64,000 bases of DNA from NCBI RefSeq assembly GCF_003363265.1, contig NZ_QRBF01000002.1, positions 145,826-209,825 of the forward strand. Reading direction: 5' to 3'. Source of the DNA: Dyella psychrodurans. GTDB taxonomy: Bacteria > Pseudomonadota > Gammaproteobacteria > Xanthomonadales > Rhodanobacteraceae. The notes beneath the pieces were generated by a model. The model was not told where the DNA came from. It made no database searches and saw nothing but the letters and a program-made list of their open reading frames with translations. The translations under genes were made by a program, and so were the position numbers. Below are positions 17,803 to 27,734 of the stretch, piece after piece. Within the stretch, counting starts at the first letter, position 1. The number at the start of each line of letters is the position of its first letter.

Positions 17803-19812
17803 TCACCGAGTGGAATGCGTGGATGTGAGGGATAGCTCGAACGGACCTGCAGGCAGGCCCGCGTCGTCGTAGAGGGTGCAGGTGGGGCTGTTGGCCCAGC
17901 AGTAGCGCACGCGGTCGACGCTGCTTGCGGGCTGCCTGGCGTGCAGGACAATCTGATCGCCTTGAATGTCAGCTTGCGCGTAATGGCAGGAATCGGGCTG
18001 GGTGCCACATAGCTCGAAACCGATCGGCGTATCCGAGCTGTAGGCAATCAGATGCCCTGTGATATCCGCGAATGTCAGCGTGACGGTATCGCCGCTGCGT
18101 TGTGCTGTGGTCGGAACCGGGCCCGAAGGTGACAGTGAATCGCCATAGACGACATGGCGCGCGACGCGGGCGAGGCGACGGCCCAGTTCCTGTTTATTCG
18201 CAGGATGGATGTCGTAACGCTCGCCGATGTCTACGGAAACGGCGAGGCCCGAGTGTGTGTCCTCCGCAGCAACGAGGCGTTGTGCTTCGCGCACATCGGC
18301 CCAGCCGCTTTCATCCGGATGCGTGGGCGAGGGGCCGTAGCTGGACAGTTGCGCGATCAGGAACGGCAGGTTTGCGCCGAAGCGCGTGCGCAGGTCGTCG
18401 CGCAGGCCTTCGAGCAACACGCGATAGTTGCCCGAATCGCCGGTATTGGATTCACCCTGATACCAGAGCGCGCCGCGCAGGCCATAGTGACCGAGTGGCG
18501 CGATCATGCCGTTGTACAGCGTGGTCAAGCCCGAGGTCGATTGCCAGGGCACACGCGGCGGCGCACCGAAGGACGATGGCACCACCTGGTATTGCCAATC
18601 GCCCAGTACAACGCTGGAGCCGTCGCGCAGGCGCAGCGCGCGCTGATCGGCGGGACCATAGATACCACCGTCGCGATAGGTATTGAGTACGTTGACCGCG
18701 ATCAGGTTATCGCCTTCATGCAGCACGCCGGGCGGTACGGCATAGGTGCGCGCAACGCCGCCATAGGCGGTGCCGATCCAGTGGCCATTGATCCACGTCT
18801 GATCGATTTCGTTGGCGATGCCGAGTGAAAGCGCGACGCCTTGCGCAGCCTGCTGTTTGCTCAGTTTCAGCGTGGTGCGGTACCACAACATGCCCGTGAA
18901 ATGGGCCAGCTCAGGCATGCCCCAATGCTGCCAGGGGCCGCGATCGATCGGTGCTGGCAACCAACCCTGCTCGCCGACATGCGATGGATTCCACGGTGCG
19001 TTGCCCTTGGTCTGGTTTGGACGCGAGAGCCACCATGCTTTCCATTGACGATCCCATGCCTTGCCGGCACGCGCGGGATCTTTCGCGTAGACGTCGAGCA
19101 GGTTCAGTGCATCGTCGTAACCACCCACTTTCCGCAATGCCTGTGCGCTCATCCACGGCTCGATGCGCGAGCCGCCCCAGGCCGATACGATCAGACCCAT
19201 CGGCAGGGAAGTCGTCTTCTGCAGTTCGCGTGCGAAGTAATAGCAGGTGGCGGAGAACTTCGGCACGTTGGCGGGCGTGGTTTTCAGCCAGTGATCGGAG
19301 GAGGGGATGCGATCCAGCGGCGTTGCGCTGCTGACGTCGTTCACTGTCAGCATGCGGATGCGATCGTTCGACGCATTCTGGATCTCCGAAGACGAATCCA
19401 ATGTACGCTCCACTTGCAGTTCCATGTTGGACTGACCGGAGCACAACCACACATCGCCGATCAGAATGTCCTGGATGGTTTGCGTGGTGCCGTCACCCGT
19501 GTTCACGGTAAGCGTGTACGGACCGCCTGCGGGTAGCGCGGGCAACGATGCCTCCCAGTGCCCCTTGGCATCCGTGCGAGTCTGGATGTCCTTGCCGGCG
19601 AAAGCGATCTTTACCGTTTCGCCCGGTTTCGCGTCGCCCCAGATCGGGTCGATGCGATCGCGTTGCAGGATGGCGTGATCCTGGAAGAGCGGATTCAACA
19701 GCGCGTCGTCGTCGTTGGCCTGCGCGCTGAATGTGCTCAAGCACAGGAGTGCCATCATCGCGGAAACGATGTGTCGGGGCTTTACCCCGATTTGCGTGGT
19801 GTCGTTCACCAT
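17803..19812 (-). CDS. SGNH-type O-acetylesterase (sialate O-acetylesterase family; probable acetylxylan esterase)
   Basis: A 669-residue exported protein. An amino-terminal signal segment ends near FSAQA (about residue 32), followed by a beta-sandwich. A split SGNH hydrolase domain carries the nucleophile block CSGQSNM (S128), [10 protein letters not shown] and a carboxy-terminal D-x-x-H pair in YDIHP. A jelly-roll insert lies in the middle (about 280-400, with WYRTTLKLS and [10 protein letters not shown]). The family is named for sialate esterases, but the operon position between alpha-glucuronidase and mannonate dehydratase suggests removal of acetyl groups from acetylated glucuronoxylo-oligosaccharides. 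The start overlaps the alpha-glucuronidase stop by 7 bases. Confidence 0.88.
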   Translation of the reverse strand: MVNDTTQIGVKPRHIVSAMMALLCLSTFSAQANDDDALLNPLFQDHAILQRDRIDPIWGDAKPGETVKIAFAGKDIQTRTDAKGHWEASLPALPAGGPYTLTVNTGDGTTQTIQDILIGDVWLCSGQSNMELQVERTLDSSSEIQNASNDRIRMLTVNDVSSATPLDRIPSSDHWLKTTPANVPKFSATCYYFARELQKTTSLPMGLIVSAWGGSRIEPWMSAQALRKVGGYDDALNLLDVYAKDPARAGKAWDRQWKAWWLSRPNQTKGNAPWNPSHVGEQGWLPAPIDRGPWQHWGMPELAHFTGMLWYRTTLKLSKQQAAQGVALSLGIANEIDQTWINGHWIGTAYGGVARTYAVPPGVLHEGDNLIAVNVLNTYRDGGIYGPADQRALRLRDGSSVVLGDWQYQVVPSSFGAPPRVPWQSTSGLTTLYNGMIAPLGHYGLRGALWYQGESNTGDSGNYRVLLEGLRDDLRTRFGANLPFLIAQLSSYGPSPTHPDESGWADVREAQRLVAAEDTHSGLAVSVDIGERYDIHPANKQELGRRLARVARHVVYGDSLSPSGPVPTTAQRSGDTVTLTFADITGHLIAYSSDTPIGFELCGTQPDSCHYAQADIQGDQIVLHARQPASSVDRVRYCWANSPTCTLYDDAGLPAGPFELSLTSTHSTR

Positions 19813-22049
19813 GCGGAGTAGCCCGGCACGTTGTCGAATTTAAGCGATTCGTAGTATTGGAGCGAATGCTGCGGCGGCGCAAAGCCGGGCGGCAGCGGCA
19901 GGCCGGAGATGCTCTGGAAATAGGCGATGCAGGCGTCGCGCCACCATTGCGCTTCTTTTTCCTGGATGGCCAGGAAAGCGGCGACCTGTTGATAGCGCTC
20001 GGGATCGATATAGCCGTCCATCTGACGCCAGGTTTCGCGCATCTTTTTCACGTCGTCGACGCCCTGCGTGTAATGCGCCACCAGTTCGTACCACAGCGTC
20101 TGGCCGGAGCGCATGCGGTAGTTCCAGGGGACATGATGGAACCAGAGCAGGAGTTGCTCGGGCGTCTGTTTCACATCGTTGAATGGCGCCGCGACGGGTG
20201 GCGCGTATTGATCGACGGCGTCGCTGCCGGTCCGCGTGCGGTCGAAACCGATGCCGTCGCGGTCCGCGCGATGGTAGTAAACCGGACGCCAATCGGCGCG
20301 CGCCTCGCTGGCATCCCACGGCGCCGGGCCGTAATGATGCCCCGGCCCCATCAGGTGATGCAGGCCGAGCGGCGTCATGTAATCGACGGCTGCTTCGCGC
20401 GAACCCATCATCATGTCGACCACGGGTTTGACGAAGGCTTCGTTGTTGGTGAACGTCATCCGCACCCATTCTTCGGCAATGGCGCGCGACGACAGCGTGG
20501 GATTCCATGCAAGGCGACCGAAGACGTACCAGTTGGCCTGATTGAAATCCGAGCCGCTCCAGTTGCGGTCGGTACCGATGTTTGCGACACCGGCCATGCC
20601 CGTCAGCGTGTGGCCGTCCAGCGAACCGTCGATCACCCTGGCAACTGTCGAACCTTTGCCGTGCGTCATCGTGTCGGAGGACAGAACTTCTTCGAACAGC
20701 GGGCCCAGGTAGACCAGATGCGTGGCAAAGCCGAGATATTCCTTGGTGATCTCAAGTTCCATCATCATCGGCGTCTTGGGCATCGCACCGAACAGCGGAC
20801 TGAAGGGTTCCCTCGGCTGGAAGTCGACCGGGCCGTTCTTGGTCTGCAGCAGCACGTTGGCGCGGAAGTGGCCGTCGAGCGGCTTGAACTCGTCGTAGGC
20901 TTGCTTGGCGCGATCTTCGTTGGTCGGCGAGTACACGAACGTCCGCCACATCACCACGCCGCCGTGCGGGGCGACCGCATCGGCCAGCGTGTTCGCGCCG
21001 TCGGCATGCGTGCGCCCGTAATCCTGCGGACCGGGCTGGCCCTCCGAGTTGGCCTTGACCAGGAAGCCGCCGAAATCCGGAATCAGCTTGTAGATCTCAT
21101 CCGCCTTGGCGCGCCACCATCGCTGGACCTGCGGATCGAGCGGATCGGCGGTCTTCAATCCGCCGATCTCGATCGGCGCGCTGAAGCGCGCGCTGATATA
21201 CACGCGGATGCCATAAGGGCGGAACACATCGGCCAGCGCCGCGACTTTTTGCAAGTATCTCGACGTGAGAATCTCGGCGCCTGCATTGACGTTGTTGACT
21301 ACGGTTCCGTTGATGCCGATGGAGGCATTGGCCCTGGCGTAGTCGGTGTAGCGCGGATCGCGCCAATCGGGCAGTTTCCACCAGTCCCAGATCGACGCGC
21401 CCGCATAGCCGCGTTCCACCTGGCCGTTGAGATAGTCCCAATGGTCCAGCACGCGCAGTTTCAGGCGTGGCGCATCGTGCAGATCGAGATGATCGATAGG
21501 CTGCCCGGTTTGAACCAGGCGCAGGAATTGAAAGGCGCCATGCAATGCGCCGACGTCGCTGTTGCCGACGATGACCGTAACGGGATGGCCTTCCACGACG
21601 ACGCTGCGGATCAGATACCCCTCGTTTCCGAGGCCTTGGGTGTCGAGTTGCAGATGCTGGATGAGGGGCGACGAGGTCGGCGTACCGACGAGGATGGCGC
21701 CGTCGCGGGTGACGGTATCCGACAGCGTTGGCGTCTGGCTGAGCAACCCGCCCAGGCCGCGAAGCAGTTCCTGCCGGGTGACGGTCTGCGTGGGCGTGGC
21801 AGAACCGATCACCAGCTGCGACGCGTGATGTTGAAAGACGGCTGCTTGTTCGGTCCGAAGGGGGCGATAGCGCAGCCAGAGATCGTATCCGTCTTCGGCA
21901 TGCGCCGGGCTCGCGGACAAGGCGATGACAAGCATCATCACGGCTGCCACGACGATGCGGAGGAGCGAAATGTTGGGCGTAGGCCCGCCACCAGCGACGC
22001 CGCCTTGGCGTGCGCCTGTTACCGCTAACATGTGCAAGAATGCTTTCAT
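19806..22049 (-). CDS. aguA: GH67 alpha-glucuronidase
   Basis: A protein of up to 747 residues that releases (4-O-methyl-)glucuronate from the non-reducing end of aldouronic xylo-oligosaccharides. The GH67 order is clear: mature start EDGYDLWLRYRPL, central DHWDYLNGQVERGYAG, the acid in KANSEGQPG, and the catalytic aspartate and glutamate in THADGANTL and MELEITKEY. A hydrophobic signal segment ends SASPAHA, but it is preceded by about 25 Gly/Ala-rich residues, which is odd. The operator-like box at 22017-22030 lies within this leader. The true start may therefore be downstream, although no good ATG with a ribosome site exists there. It heads the six-gene glucuronate operon. Confidence 0.93.
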   Translation of the reverse strand: MKAFLHMLAVTGARQGGVAGGGPTPNISLLRIVVAAVMMLVIALSASPAHAEDGYDLWLRYRPLRTEQAAVFQHHASQLVIGSATPTQTVTRQELLRGLGGLLSQTPTLSDTVTRDGAILVGTPTSSPLIQHLQLDTQGLGNEGYLIRSVVVEGHPVTVIVGNSDVGALHGAFQFLRLVQTGQPIDHLDLHDAPRLKLRVLDHWDYLNGQVERGYAGASIWDWWKLPDWRDPRYTDYARANASIGINGTVVNNVNAGAEILTSRYLQKVAALADVFRPYGIRVYISARFSAPIEIGGLKTADPLDPQVQRWWRAKADEIYKLIPDFGGFLVKANSEGQPGPQDYGRTHADGANTLADAVAPHGGVVMWRTFVYSPTNEDRAKQAYDEFKPLDGHFRANVLLQTKNGPVDFQPREPFSPLFGAMPKTPMMMELEITKEYLGFATHLVYLGPLFEEVLSSDTMTHGKGSTVARVIDGSLDGHTLTGMAGVANIGTDRNWSGSDFNQANWYVFGRLAWNPTLSSRAIAEEWVRMTFTNNEAFVKPVVDMMMGSREAAVDYMTPLGLHHLMGPGHHYGPAPWDASEARADWRPVYYHRADRDGIGFDRTRTGSDAVDQYAPPVAAPFNDVKQTPEQLLLWFHHVPWNYRMRSGQTLWYELVAHYTQGVDDVKKMRETWRQMDGYIDPERYQQVAAFLAIQEKEAQWWRDACIAYFQSISGLPLPPGFAPPQHSLQYYESLKFDNVPGYSAW
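22017..22030. promoter_or_regulatory. xyl-box-like operator at the start of aguA
   Basis: TGTTACCGCTAACA is a dyad with TGTTA/TAACA arms and matches the xyl-box TGGTAGCGCTAACA at 12 of 14 positions. It lies just inside the longest aguA frame and touches the second in-frame ATG (22029-22031). It is the only operator candidate for the large glucuronate operon. Confidence 0.6.
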
Positions 22050-22138
22050 ATCTGATCCGAAATCACGGCTGATATCGATTTACGTAGTGATCGCAGAGTC
22101 ATCTCTGCAGTTGCGGGCCCACGTGAAGGAAAACGGCA

Positions 22139-23224
22139 TTGAAGAAGACAGGCAGGAAATCGGTTCGCCGCAAGGGATTCGCCGTCACCATCGACGAAGT
22201 GGCATCCCTCGCCAAGGTCTCCCCGATGACGGTGTCGCGCGTCATCAACGGCCACAGCAAGGTGCGCGACTCGACGCGCGAGCGCGTCATGCAGGCAGTG
22301 CAGGAGCTGGGCTATATCCCCAATCTCGCGGCGAGCTCGCTGGCCGCCGCACAAGATGCGCGCATCGCGCTGATCTACACCAACCCCAGCGCGGCCTACC
22401 TGCGTGAGTTGCTGCTCGGCGCATTGCACAGCGCTGCGCGCGCGGCGGCGCAACTGGTGATCGACGACTGGGATGAGCTCGACGCAGGCGGCGAGCGCAA
22501 GGCGGCACGCGCGCTCGCCAGAAGCGTGGCCGGCGTGATTCTGCCGCCGCCGCTGTGCGAATCCAAGGCGGTGATCGAGGAGCTGGTGGAGGCCGGGGTT
22601 CCGGTGGTCGCGATTGCGTCGGGACGTTTCAATCACGACATCTCCAGCGTGCGCATCGACGATTTCCTGGCCAGCAAGGAAGTCACCGAATACCTCATCA
22701 AGATGGGGCATGCGCGCATCGGTTTCATCAAGGGCCATCCCAATCAGATGGCCAGCACGCGACGTTTCGAGGGATATCAGGCGGCGCTCAAGGACGCCGG
22801 CATCGCCATGGATGCCGCCTTGGTGCAGCAGGGTTACTTCACTTACCGCTCCGCGTTGCCCGCTGTGGAAAAGCTGCTCGCCTTGCGCAAGGCGCCCACT
22901 GCGATCTTCGCCAGCAACGATGACATGGCGGCAGCGGCGATCTCGGTGGCGCATCGACGCGGACTGGATGTGCCGCGCGATCTTTCCATCGTGGGCTTCG
23001 ACGATTCCTCGGCCGCAACGACCGTTTGGCCGGAGCTCACGACCGTGCGCCAGCCGATTTCGACGATGGCGGACTCGGCGCTCGATATCCTGCTGCGTAC
23101 CATCCGCCGCAAGGAAAACGACACCAAGGTGGTCGTCGATCAGGTGGTCGCACACCAGCTGATTTTGCGCGACTCGGTGGCTGCCCCGGCGACGATGTCC
23201 GCAAGCAAGACGCAGGGTGGATGA
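22139..23224 (+). CDS. xylR: LacI-family transcriptional regulator (XylR-like)
   Basis: A 361-residue repressor. An amino-terminal LacI helix-turn-helix (TIDEVASLAKVSPMTVSRVI, about 17-36) and hinge (YIPNLAASSLA) precede a periplasmic-binding-protein-like sensor domain with VAGVILPPP and the late DLSIVGFDD. The start is a TTG with an AAGGA ribosome site 8 bases upstream. It is divergent from aguA and convergent with the xylose transporter. In xanthomonads the regulator binding the xyl-box is of this family, so it probably represses the whole locus in the absence of xylose or a related oligosaccharide. The inducer is not deducible here. Confidence 0.88.
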   Translation: MKKTGRKSVRRKGFAVTIDEVASLAKVSPMTVSRVINGHSKVRDSTRERVMQAVQELGYIPNLAASSLAAAQDARIALIYTNPSAAYLRELLLGALHSAARAAAQLVIDDWDELDAGGERKAARALARSVAGVILPPPLCESKAVIEELVEAGVPVVAIASGRFNHDISSVRIDDFLASKEVTEYLIKMGHARIGFIKGHPNQMASTRRFEGYQAALKDAGIAMDAALVQQGYFTYRSALPAVEKLLALRKAPTAIFASNDDMAAAAISVAHRRGLDVPRDLSIVGFDDSSAATTVWPELTTVRQPISTMADSALDILLRTIRRKENDTKVVVDQVVAHQLILRDSVAAPATMSASKTQGG

Positions 23225-23282
23225 AACACCCTGCATCGTTTTGCGTGTTTTTGCAGAGTCGTCGGCGCGGCAACGCATGGAG

Positions 23283-24716
23283 CTAGCCTTCCATCTGTTC
23301 CAGTTCTTTGCCGCGCGTCTCGTGCACATAACGGCGCACGAAGAACACCGACACGATGGCCGCCGCCGCATACAGGCCGTAAGCACCCGCCAGGCCGATG
23401 CTCGCTAGCAGAATCGGAAAGGTGACGGTGATGGCGAAGTTCGACGTCCACTGTGCGGCCCCCGCCACCGCCAGGCCCGATCCGCGGATCTGATTGGGGA
23501 ACATCTCGCCGAGCATCACCCACATGACCGGTCCCCACGACATGTTGAAAAAGATCACGTAGATGTTGGCGGCAATCAGGGCCAACGTTCCCATCGCGTG
23601 CGACAGCGCGAGCTTGCCGTGTGCGTCGACGCTGCCATTGGCGAAGGCAACGGTGACCAGGATCAGCGAGACGGCCATGCCGAGCGAGCCGACCCACAAC
23701 AGCGGCTTGCGGCCAACCTTGTCGATCAGCATCACGGCGATGAAGCAGGCGCCGATGCTCAACGCGCCGGAAAGAACGTTGGTCAGCAGCGCATCGCTTT
23801 CGGAAAAGCCGACGGCTTGCCACAACACTGCGCCGTAGTAAAACACCACGTTGATGCCGACCAACTGCTGGAAGGTGGCCAGACCGATGCCGACCCATAC
23901 GATGGGGCGAATCTTGCCACTGGCTTTGTCCAGCAGATCGGACAGGCGCGGGCGATGCCGATCCTGCGCCAGCGATGCGCGGATGTCGGCGAGCTTGGTT
24001 TGCGCCTCGCCATCGCCGTAGAGGCGGCTCAGTACCTTTGCCGCATCGCTGTCGCGTTTCCTGACCACCAGATAGCGCGGGCTTTCGGGAATAAACAGCA
24101 GCGATACGAAAAACAGCGACGATGGCAGCACCTGCACCCAGAACATCCAGCGCCACGCCGCCTGGTCCAGCCAAAGGACATCGGTCGACGCGCCTGCTGC
24201 TTTCGCCAGCAGGTAATTGCTCAGGAATGCGCAGAAGAGGCCGCTGATGATGGCGATCTGCTGCACCGTTGCCAGCCGGCCGCGATAACGTGCCGGTGCG
24301 ACTTCCGCAATATAGGCAGGAGCGATGACGCTGGCGGCACCGACGGCGAAGCCACCCACTATGCGCGCGGCGACAAAGAACCATGCCGCTGCGGCTGAAC
24401 CGGCGCCCATCGCCGAAAGCAGGAACAGCACGGATGAGATGATCAGCACCGCGCGCCGTCCCCAGCGGTCAGCTTCGCGCCCTGCGAAGAACGCGCCGAG
24501 CGCGCAACCGAGAAGCACGGATGCGACTTCGAACCCGATGGCGGTGTCGCTGGAATGGAAAGCGGTTTTCAGTCCCTCCACGGTTCCGTTGATGACGCCG
24601 CTGTCGAAGCCGAAGAGGAATCCGCCAAGCGTGGCGACACAGCTGATCTGGACGATGAGCCGAGTGTTCTCTTCCTGACGAGCAGGCAGTGTGCTTTCGA
24701 GCACAATGTTATTCAT
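23283..24716 (-). CDS. xylE: MFS sugar porter (D-xylose:proton symporter type)
   Basis: A 477-residue inner-membrane transporter of the sugar porter family with 12 helices. Family signatures are clear: GGFLFGFDSGVINGT in helix 1, the DRWGRR loop, the PESPRYLV signature after helix 6, and a late DKVGRKPLL. It lies downstream of xylA in the same direction, so D-xylose is the most likely substrate. A second MFS carrier for uronates and a GPH carrier for oligosaccharides elsewhere in the locus make a division of labour plausible. Confidence 0.88.
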   Translation of the reverse strand: MNNIVLESTLPARQEENTRLIVQISCVATLGGFLFGFDSGVINGTVEGLKTAFHSSDTAIGFEVASVLLGCALGAFFAGREADRWGRRAVLIISSVLFLLSAMGAGSAAAAWFFVAARIVGGFAVGAASVIAPAYIAEVAPARYRGRLATVQQIAIISGLFCAFLSNYLLAKAAGASTDVLWLDQAAWRWMFWVQVLPSSLFFVSLLFIPESPRYLVVRKRDSDAAKVLSRLYGDGEAQTKLADIRASLAQDRHRPRLSDLLDKASGKIRPIVWVGIGLATFQQLVGINVVFYYGAVLWQAVGFSESDALLTNVLSGALSIGACFIAVMLIDKVGRKPLLWVGSLGMAVSLILVTVAFANGSVDAHGKLALSHAMGTLALIAANIYVIFFNMSWGPVMWVMLGEMFPNQIRGSGLAVAGAAQWTSNFAITVTFPILLASIGLAGAYGLYAAAAIVSVFFVRRYVHETRGKELEQMEG

Positions 24717-24792
24717 GCCGCCGATACCCCCATTTCCATGTTTTTCTGTCCCCGATGAGTGCGTTTTGATGCGATCCGTCGCACACCCTTGG

Positions 24793-24824
24793 AGCGCTTC
24801 CCCGAGGATGCCCGGGGAAGCGCT
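24793..24824 (-). promoter_or_regulatory. Strong hairpin between xylA and xylE
   Basis: AGCGCTTCCCCG (24793-24804) pairs perfectly with its complement (24813-24824) across an 8-base loop, 10 bp after the xylA stop on the minus strand. There is no U-run, so it looks more like an mRNA-stabilising or attenuating intercistronic element than a full terminator. Confidence 0.55.
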
Positions 24825-24833
24825 ATGTCAGCG

Positions 24834-26171
24834 TCAAAGCACGAGATATTGGTTGAGCAGGTTCTCGTAGCGCTCCTGTTTGCCGCTGCGCTTGGTCGGC
24901 TCGCCATTTTTGGCGGCCAGCGCGTGCAGGTCGGCCAGGCTGAGCTTGCCTTGCGCGAAATCGCGGCCCGCGCCCTGGTCGAAACTGGCATAGCGTTCGG
25001 TGCGCCACTGTTCCCACGGCGATTTGGTCAGCAGCGCGTGAGCCACTTCCAGTCCGCGCGCGAAAGCATCCATGCCGCCGATGTGGGACAGGAACAGGTC
25101 GTCCGCGTCGGTGGATTCGCGTCGGACCTTGGCGTCGAAGTTCAGGCCGCCCGGTGCGAGGCCGCCCTGGCGCAGCACCACCATCATGGCGCCGACGGTG
25201 TCGTACAGATCGGACGGGAACTGGTCGGTATCCCAGCCGTTCTGCGCATTGCCGCGATTGGCATCGATGCTGCCGAGAATGCCGTGATCGGAAGCCACTT
25301 GCAGATCGTGCTCGAAGGTGTGGCCGGCAAGCGTGGCGTGATTGGCTTCGATATTGAGCTTGAAATCCTGGTCGAGGCCATGCTCTTTCAGGAAGCCGGC
25401 GACGGTCGACGAGTCGAAGTCGTATTGGTGCTTCATCGGTTCCATCGGCTTGGGCTCGATCAGGAAGTTGCCCTTGAAGCCGATGCTGCGGCCGTAGTCG
25501 CGCGCCATCGTCAGGAAGCGCGCGAAGTGGTCGAGCTCGCGCTTCATGTTGGTGTTGTGCAGCGATGCATAACCTTCGCGGCCGCCCCAGAACACGTAAT
25601 TTTCGCCACCGAGTTCGACGGTTGCATCCAATGCGGCCTTGATCTGCACGCCCGCGCGCGCGACAACCGCAAAATCCGGATTGGTCGCCGCGCCGTTCAT
25701 ATAGCGTGGATGGCTGAACAGATTCGCCGTGCCCCACAGCAGTTTCACGCCGCTCGCTTTCTGGCGTTCCTTCGCGAGCGCGACCATGTGCTTGAGGTTC
25801 TTCTCGTATTCGCCAACGTCGTCCGCGTCGGGCGCGAGGTCGATGTCATGGAAGCAGTAATACGGAACGCCGAGCTTGGTGAAGAACTCGAAGGCGGCAT
25901 CGACCTTCGCTTCGGCACGCGCGATCGGCGTGGCTTCGGCGTCCCACGGATAGTTGCGCGTGCCCGGACCGAAAGGATCGTGCCCGGCGTTGCAGAAGCT
26001 GTGCCAGTAGCACACGGCAAAACGCAGGTGTTCGGCCATGGTCTTGTCGCCGATCTTCCGGTTGGCGTCGTAGTGCTTGAAGGCTAGCGGGTTGTCAGAG
26101 TTGCGGCCTTCGAAAGGGATGCGGCCGATGCCGGGGAAGTATTCGCGTTTTCCGATGAAAGGAGTGCTCAT
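24834..26171 (-). CDS. xylA: Xylose isomerase
   Basis: A 445-residue class II xylose isomerase converting D-xylose to D-xylulose. The characteristic amino terminus contains [25 protein letters not shown] holds the catalytic histidine/aspartate pair. Metal ligands follow in [26 protein letters not shown] and SIDANRG, and the late [11 protein letters not shown] is also present. Length equals the usual 440 residues. It lies between xylB (48-bp gap) and the xylose transporter, and is probably controlled by the xyl-box upstream of xylB. Confidence 0.97.
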   Translation of the reverse strand: MSTPFIGKREYFPGIGRIPFEGRNSDNPLAFKHYDANRKIGDKTMAEHLRFAVCYWHSFCNAGHDPFGPGTRNYPWDAEATPIARAEAKVDAAFEFFTKLGVPYYCFHDIDLAPDADDVGEYEKNLKHMVALAKERQKASGVKLLWGTANLFSHPRYMNGAATNPDFAVVARAGVQIKAALDATVELGGENYVFWGGREGYASLHNTNMKRELDHFARFLTMARDYGRSIGFKGNFLIEPKPMEPMKHQYDFDSSTVAGFLKEHGLDQDFKLNIEANHATLAGHTFEHDLQVASDHGILGSIDANRGNAQNGWDTDQFPSDLYDTVGAMMVVLRQGGLAPGGLNFDAKVRRESTDADDLFLSHIGGMDAFARGLEVAHALLTKSPWEQWRTERYASFDQGAGRDFAQGKLSLADLHALAAKNGEPTKRSGKQERYENLLNQYLVL

Positions 26172-26219
26172 GACGTTCGAATCCTGATCGATGAATAGAT
26201 GGAGCTGTGGTGTGGCGAA

Positions 26220-27734
26220 TCAGACGACGCGCTCGGTTTTGTGATTCGCGTAAAAAGACTGGGTGTTTTCCAGGTGACTCAGAAACTGGCGATAGTGATG
26301 ACGGTAAGCAGCGACAGCTTGTGTGTTCGGTCGAGCGGAAAGTGAGGGATCAATAAGGACATGATCGTGCGCGATCGCCGCTAGGTCCGCGTCTTCCTGG
26401 TTGGCGCAGCGATAGGCCCACAGCGCTTGCAGCGCGGCGCCGAAGGCGGCGCCTTCGGCTTGCATGGGCACTTCCACGGGAAGTTCGAAAATATCGGCGA
26501 CCATCTGTCGCCATGCGGCGCTATGGCTGCCGCCGCCCGTCAGGCGGATGGCGTTGCACTGCAAGCCCGCCTTCAACCATGCGTCGTACCCGTTGCGCAA
26601 TGCATAAGTGGCGCCTTCCATGGCGGCGCGATACGCATTGCCGCGCGTGAAGTTGCCCAGATCCATGCCGTGCAGGCTGCCGCGCGCAAAGGGAAGATCC
26701 GGCGTGCGTTCGCCATTGAAGAACGGCAGCATGACCAATCCTGCAGCCCCGGGTGCCGTATTGGCCATCACGGTATCGCCATCGCGCGTGCTGAAACCGA
26801 ATGCGCGCGCCACGGTTTCGGTGGCAACGGTGCAGTTCATCGTGCAGATGAGCGGCAACCATCCGCCGGTGGATGAGCAGAAGGCGGCCCATCCTGCATC
26901 GTTGTCCACGACAGGATGGTCGGCGTACGCGAAGAGCGTGCCGGACGTGCCCAGACTCACGCTCAGCACGCCGGACACGACGTTGCCCGTGCCGATCGCA
27001 GCCATCATGTTGTCGCCGCCGCCCGTGGACACGCACACGTTGCGCGGCAGGCCGAGTTCATCGGCGATGGCGGGTGCGATGCGGAAGCTCGCGTTGGCTT
27101 CGACCAGCGGTGGCAGGCACGCCGCGAGATCGCGATCCGGATCGGTTGCCGCCAGCATCTGCGAAGACCAGCGCCGCGTGCGCACATCCAGCCAGCCGGT
27201 GCCCGATGCATCGCCGTATTCCATCCAGCGCTCGCCGGTGAGCCAGAAGTTCACGTAGTCATGCGGCAGCATGATGCTGGCGAGTTGCCGGTAGACGTCC
27301 GGCCGATGCTTGCGCGTCCACGGCAGCTTCGATGCGGTGTAGCCGGCGAGGATGGGGTTGCCCGCGAACGCCACGCAATGCTGTGCGCCGCCGGCTGCCG
27401 CCATGATCTCATCGCATTCGCGCTGAGTGCTGGTGTCGCACCAGAGCTTGGCGGGCGCGAGCACTTTTCCTTTCGCATCGACCGGTACGAAGCCGTGCTG
27501 TTGTCCCGACACGCCGATGGCGACCACGCGCGCGCGCAGCGTGCTATCCAGTTTTGCGAAGCAGGTGCGGATGGCGTCGATCCACCACTCGGCTTTTTGC
27601 TCGCGGCTTCCATCGTCGCCCGCGATCAATTCCAGCGCTTGGCCGTGCGTGGCGACGACTTGGCGAGACACAGCATCGTAAGCAATGAGCTTGACGCTCT
27701 GGGTGCCGACATCGATTCCTACCACAAGGCTCAT
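26220..27734 (-). CDS. xylB: Xylulokinase
   Basis: A 504-residue FGGY-family kinase phosphorylating D-xylulose to D-xylulose 5-phosphate. It has the amino-terminal ATPase-fold phosphate loop GIDVGTQSVKLIAYD, the signature GVSGQQHGFVP, and the carboxy-terminal ATP site around LTGGGSHSAAWRQMVADI. It is the first gene of the xylB-xylA-xylE unit. A perfect reverse-oriented xyl-box lies 21-34 bases upstream of the start codon, where a bound repressor would block transcription. Confidence 0.95.
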   Translation of the reverse strand: MSLVVGIDVGTQSVKLIAYDAVSRQVVATHGQALELIAGDDGSREQKAEWWIDAIRTCFAKLDSTLRARVVAIGVSGQQHGFVPVDAKGKVLAPAKLWCDTSTQRECDEIMAAAGGAQHCVAFAGNPILAGYTASKLPWTRKHRPDVYRQLASIMLPHDYVNFWLTGERWMEYGDASGTGWLDVRTRRWSSQMLAATDPDRDLAACLPPLVEANASFRIAPAIADELGLPRNVCVSTGGGDNMMAAIGTGNVVSGVLSVSLGTSGTLFAYADHPVVDNDAGWAAFCSSTGGWLPLICTMNCTVATETVARAFGFSTRDGDTVMANTAPGAAGLVMLPFFNGERTPDLPFARGSLHGMDLGNFTRGNAYRAAMEGATYALRNGYDAWLKAGLQCNAIRLTGGGSHSAAWRQMVADIFELPVEVPMQAEGAAFGAALQALWAYRCANQEDADLAAIAHDHVLIDPSLSARPNTQAVAAYRHHYRQFLSHLENTQSFYANHKTERVV

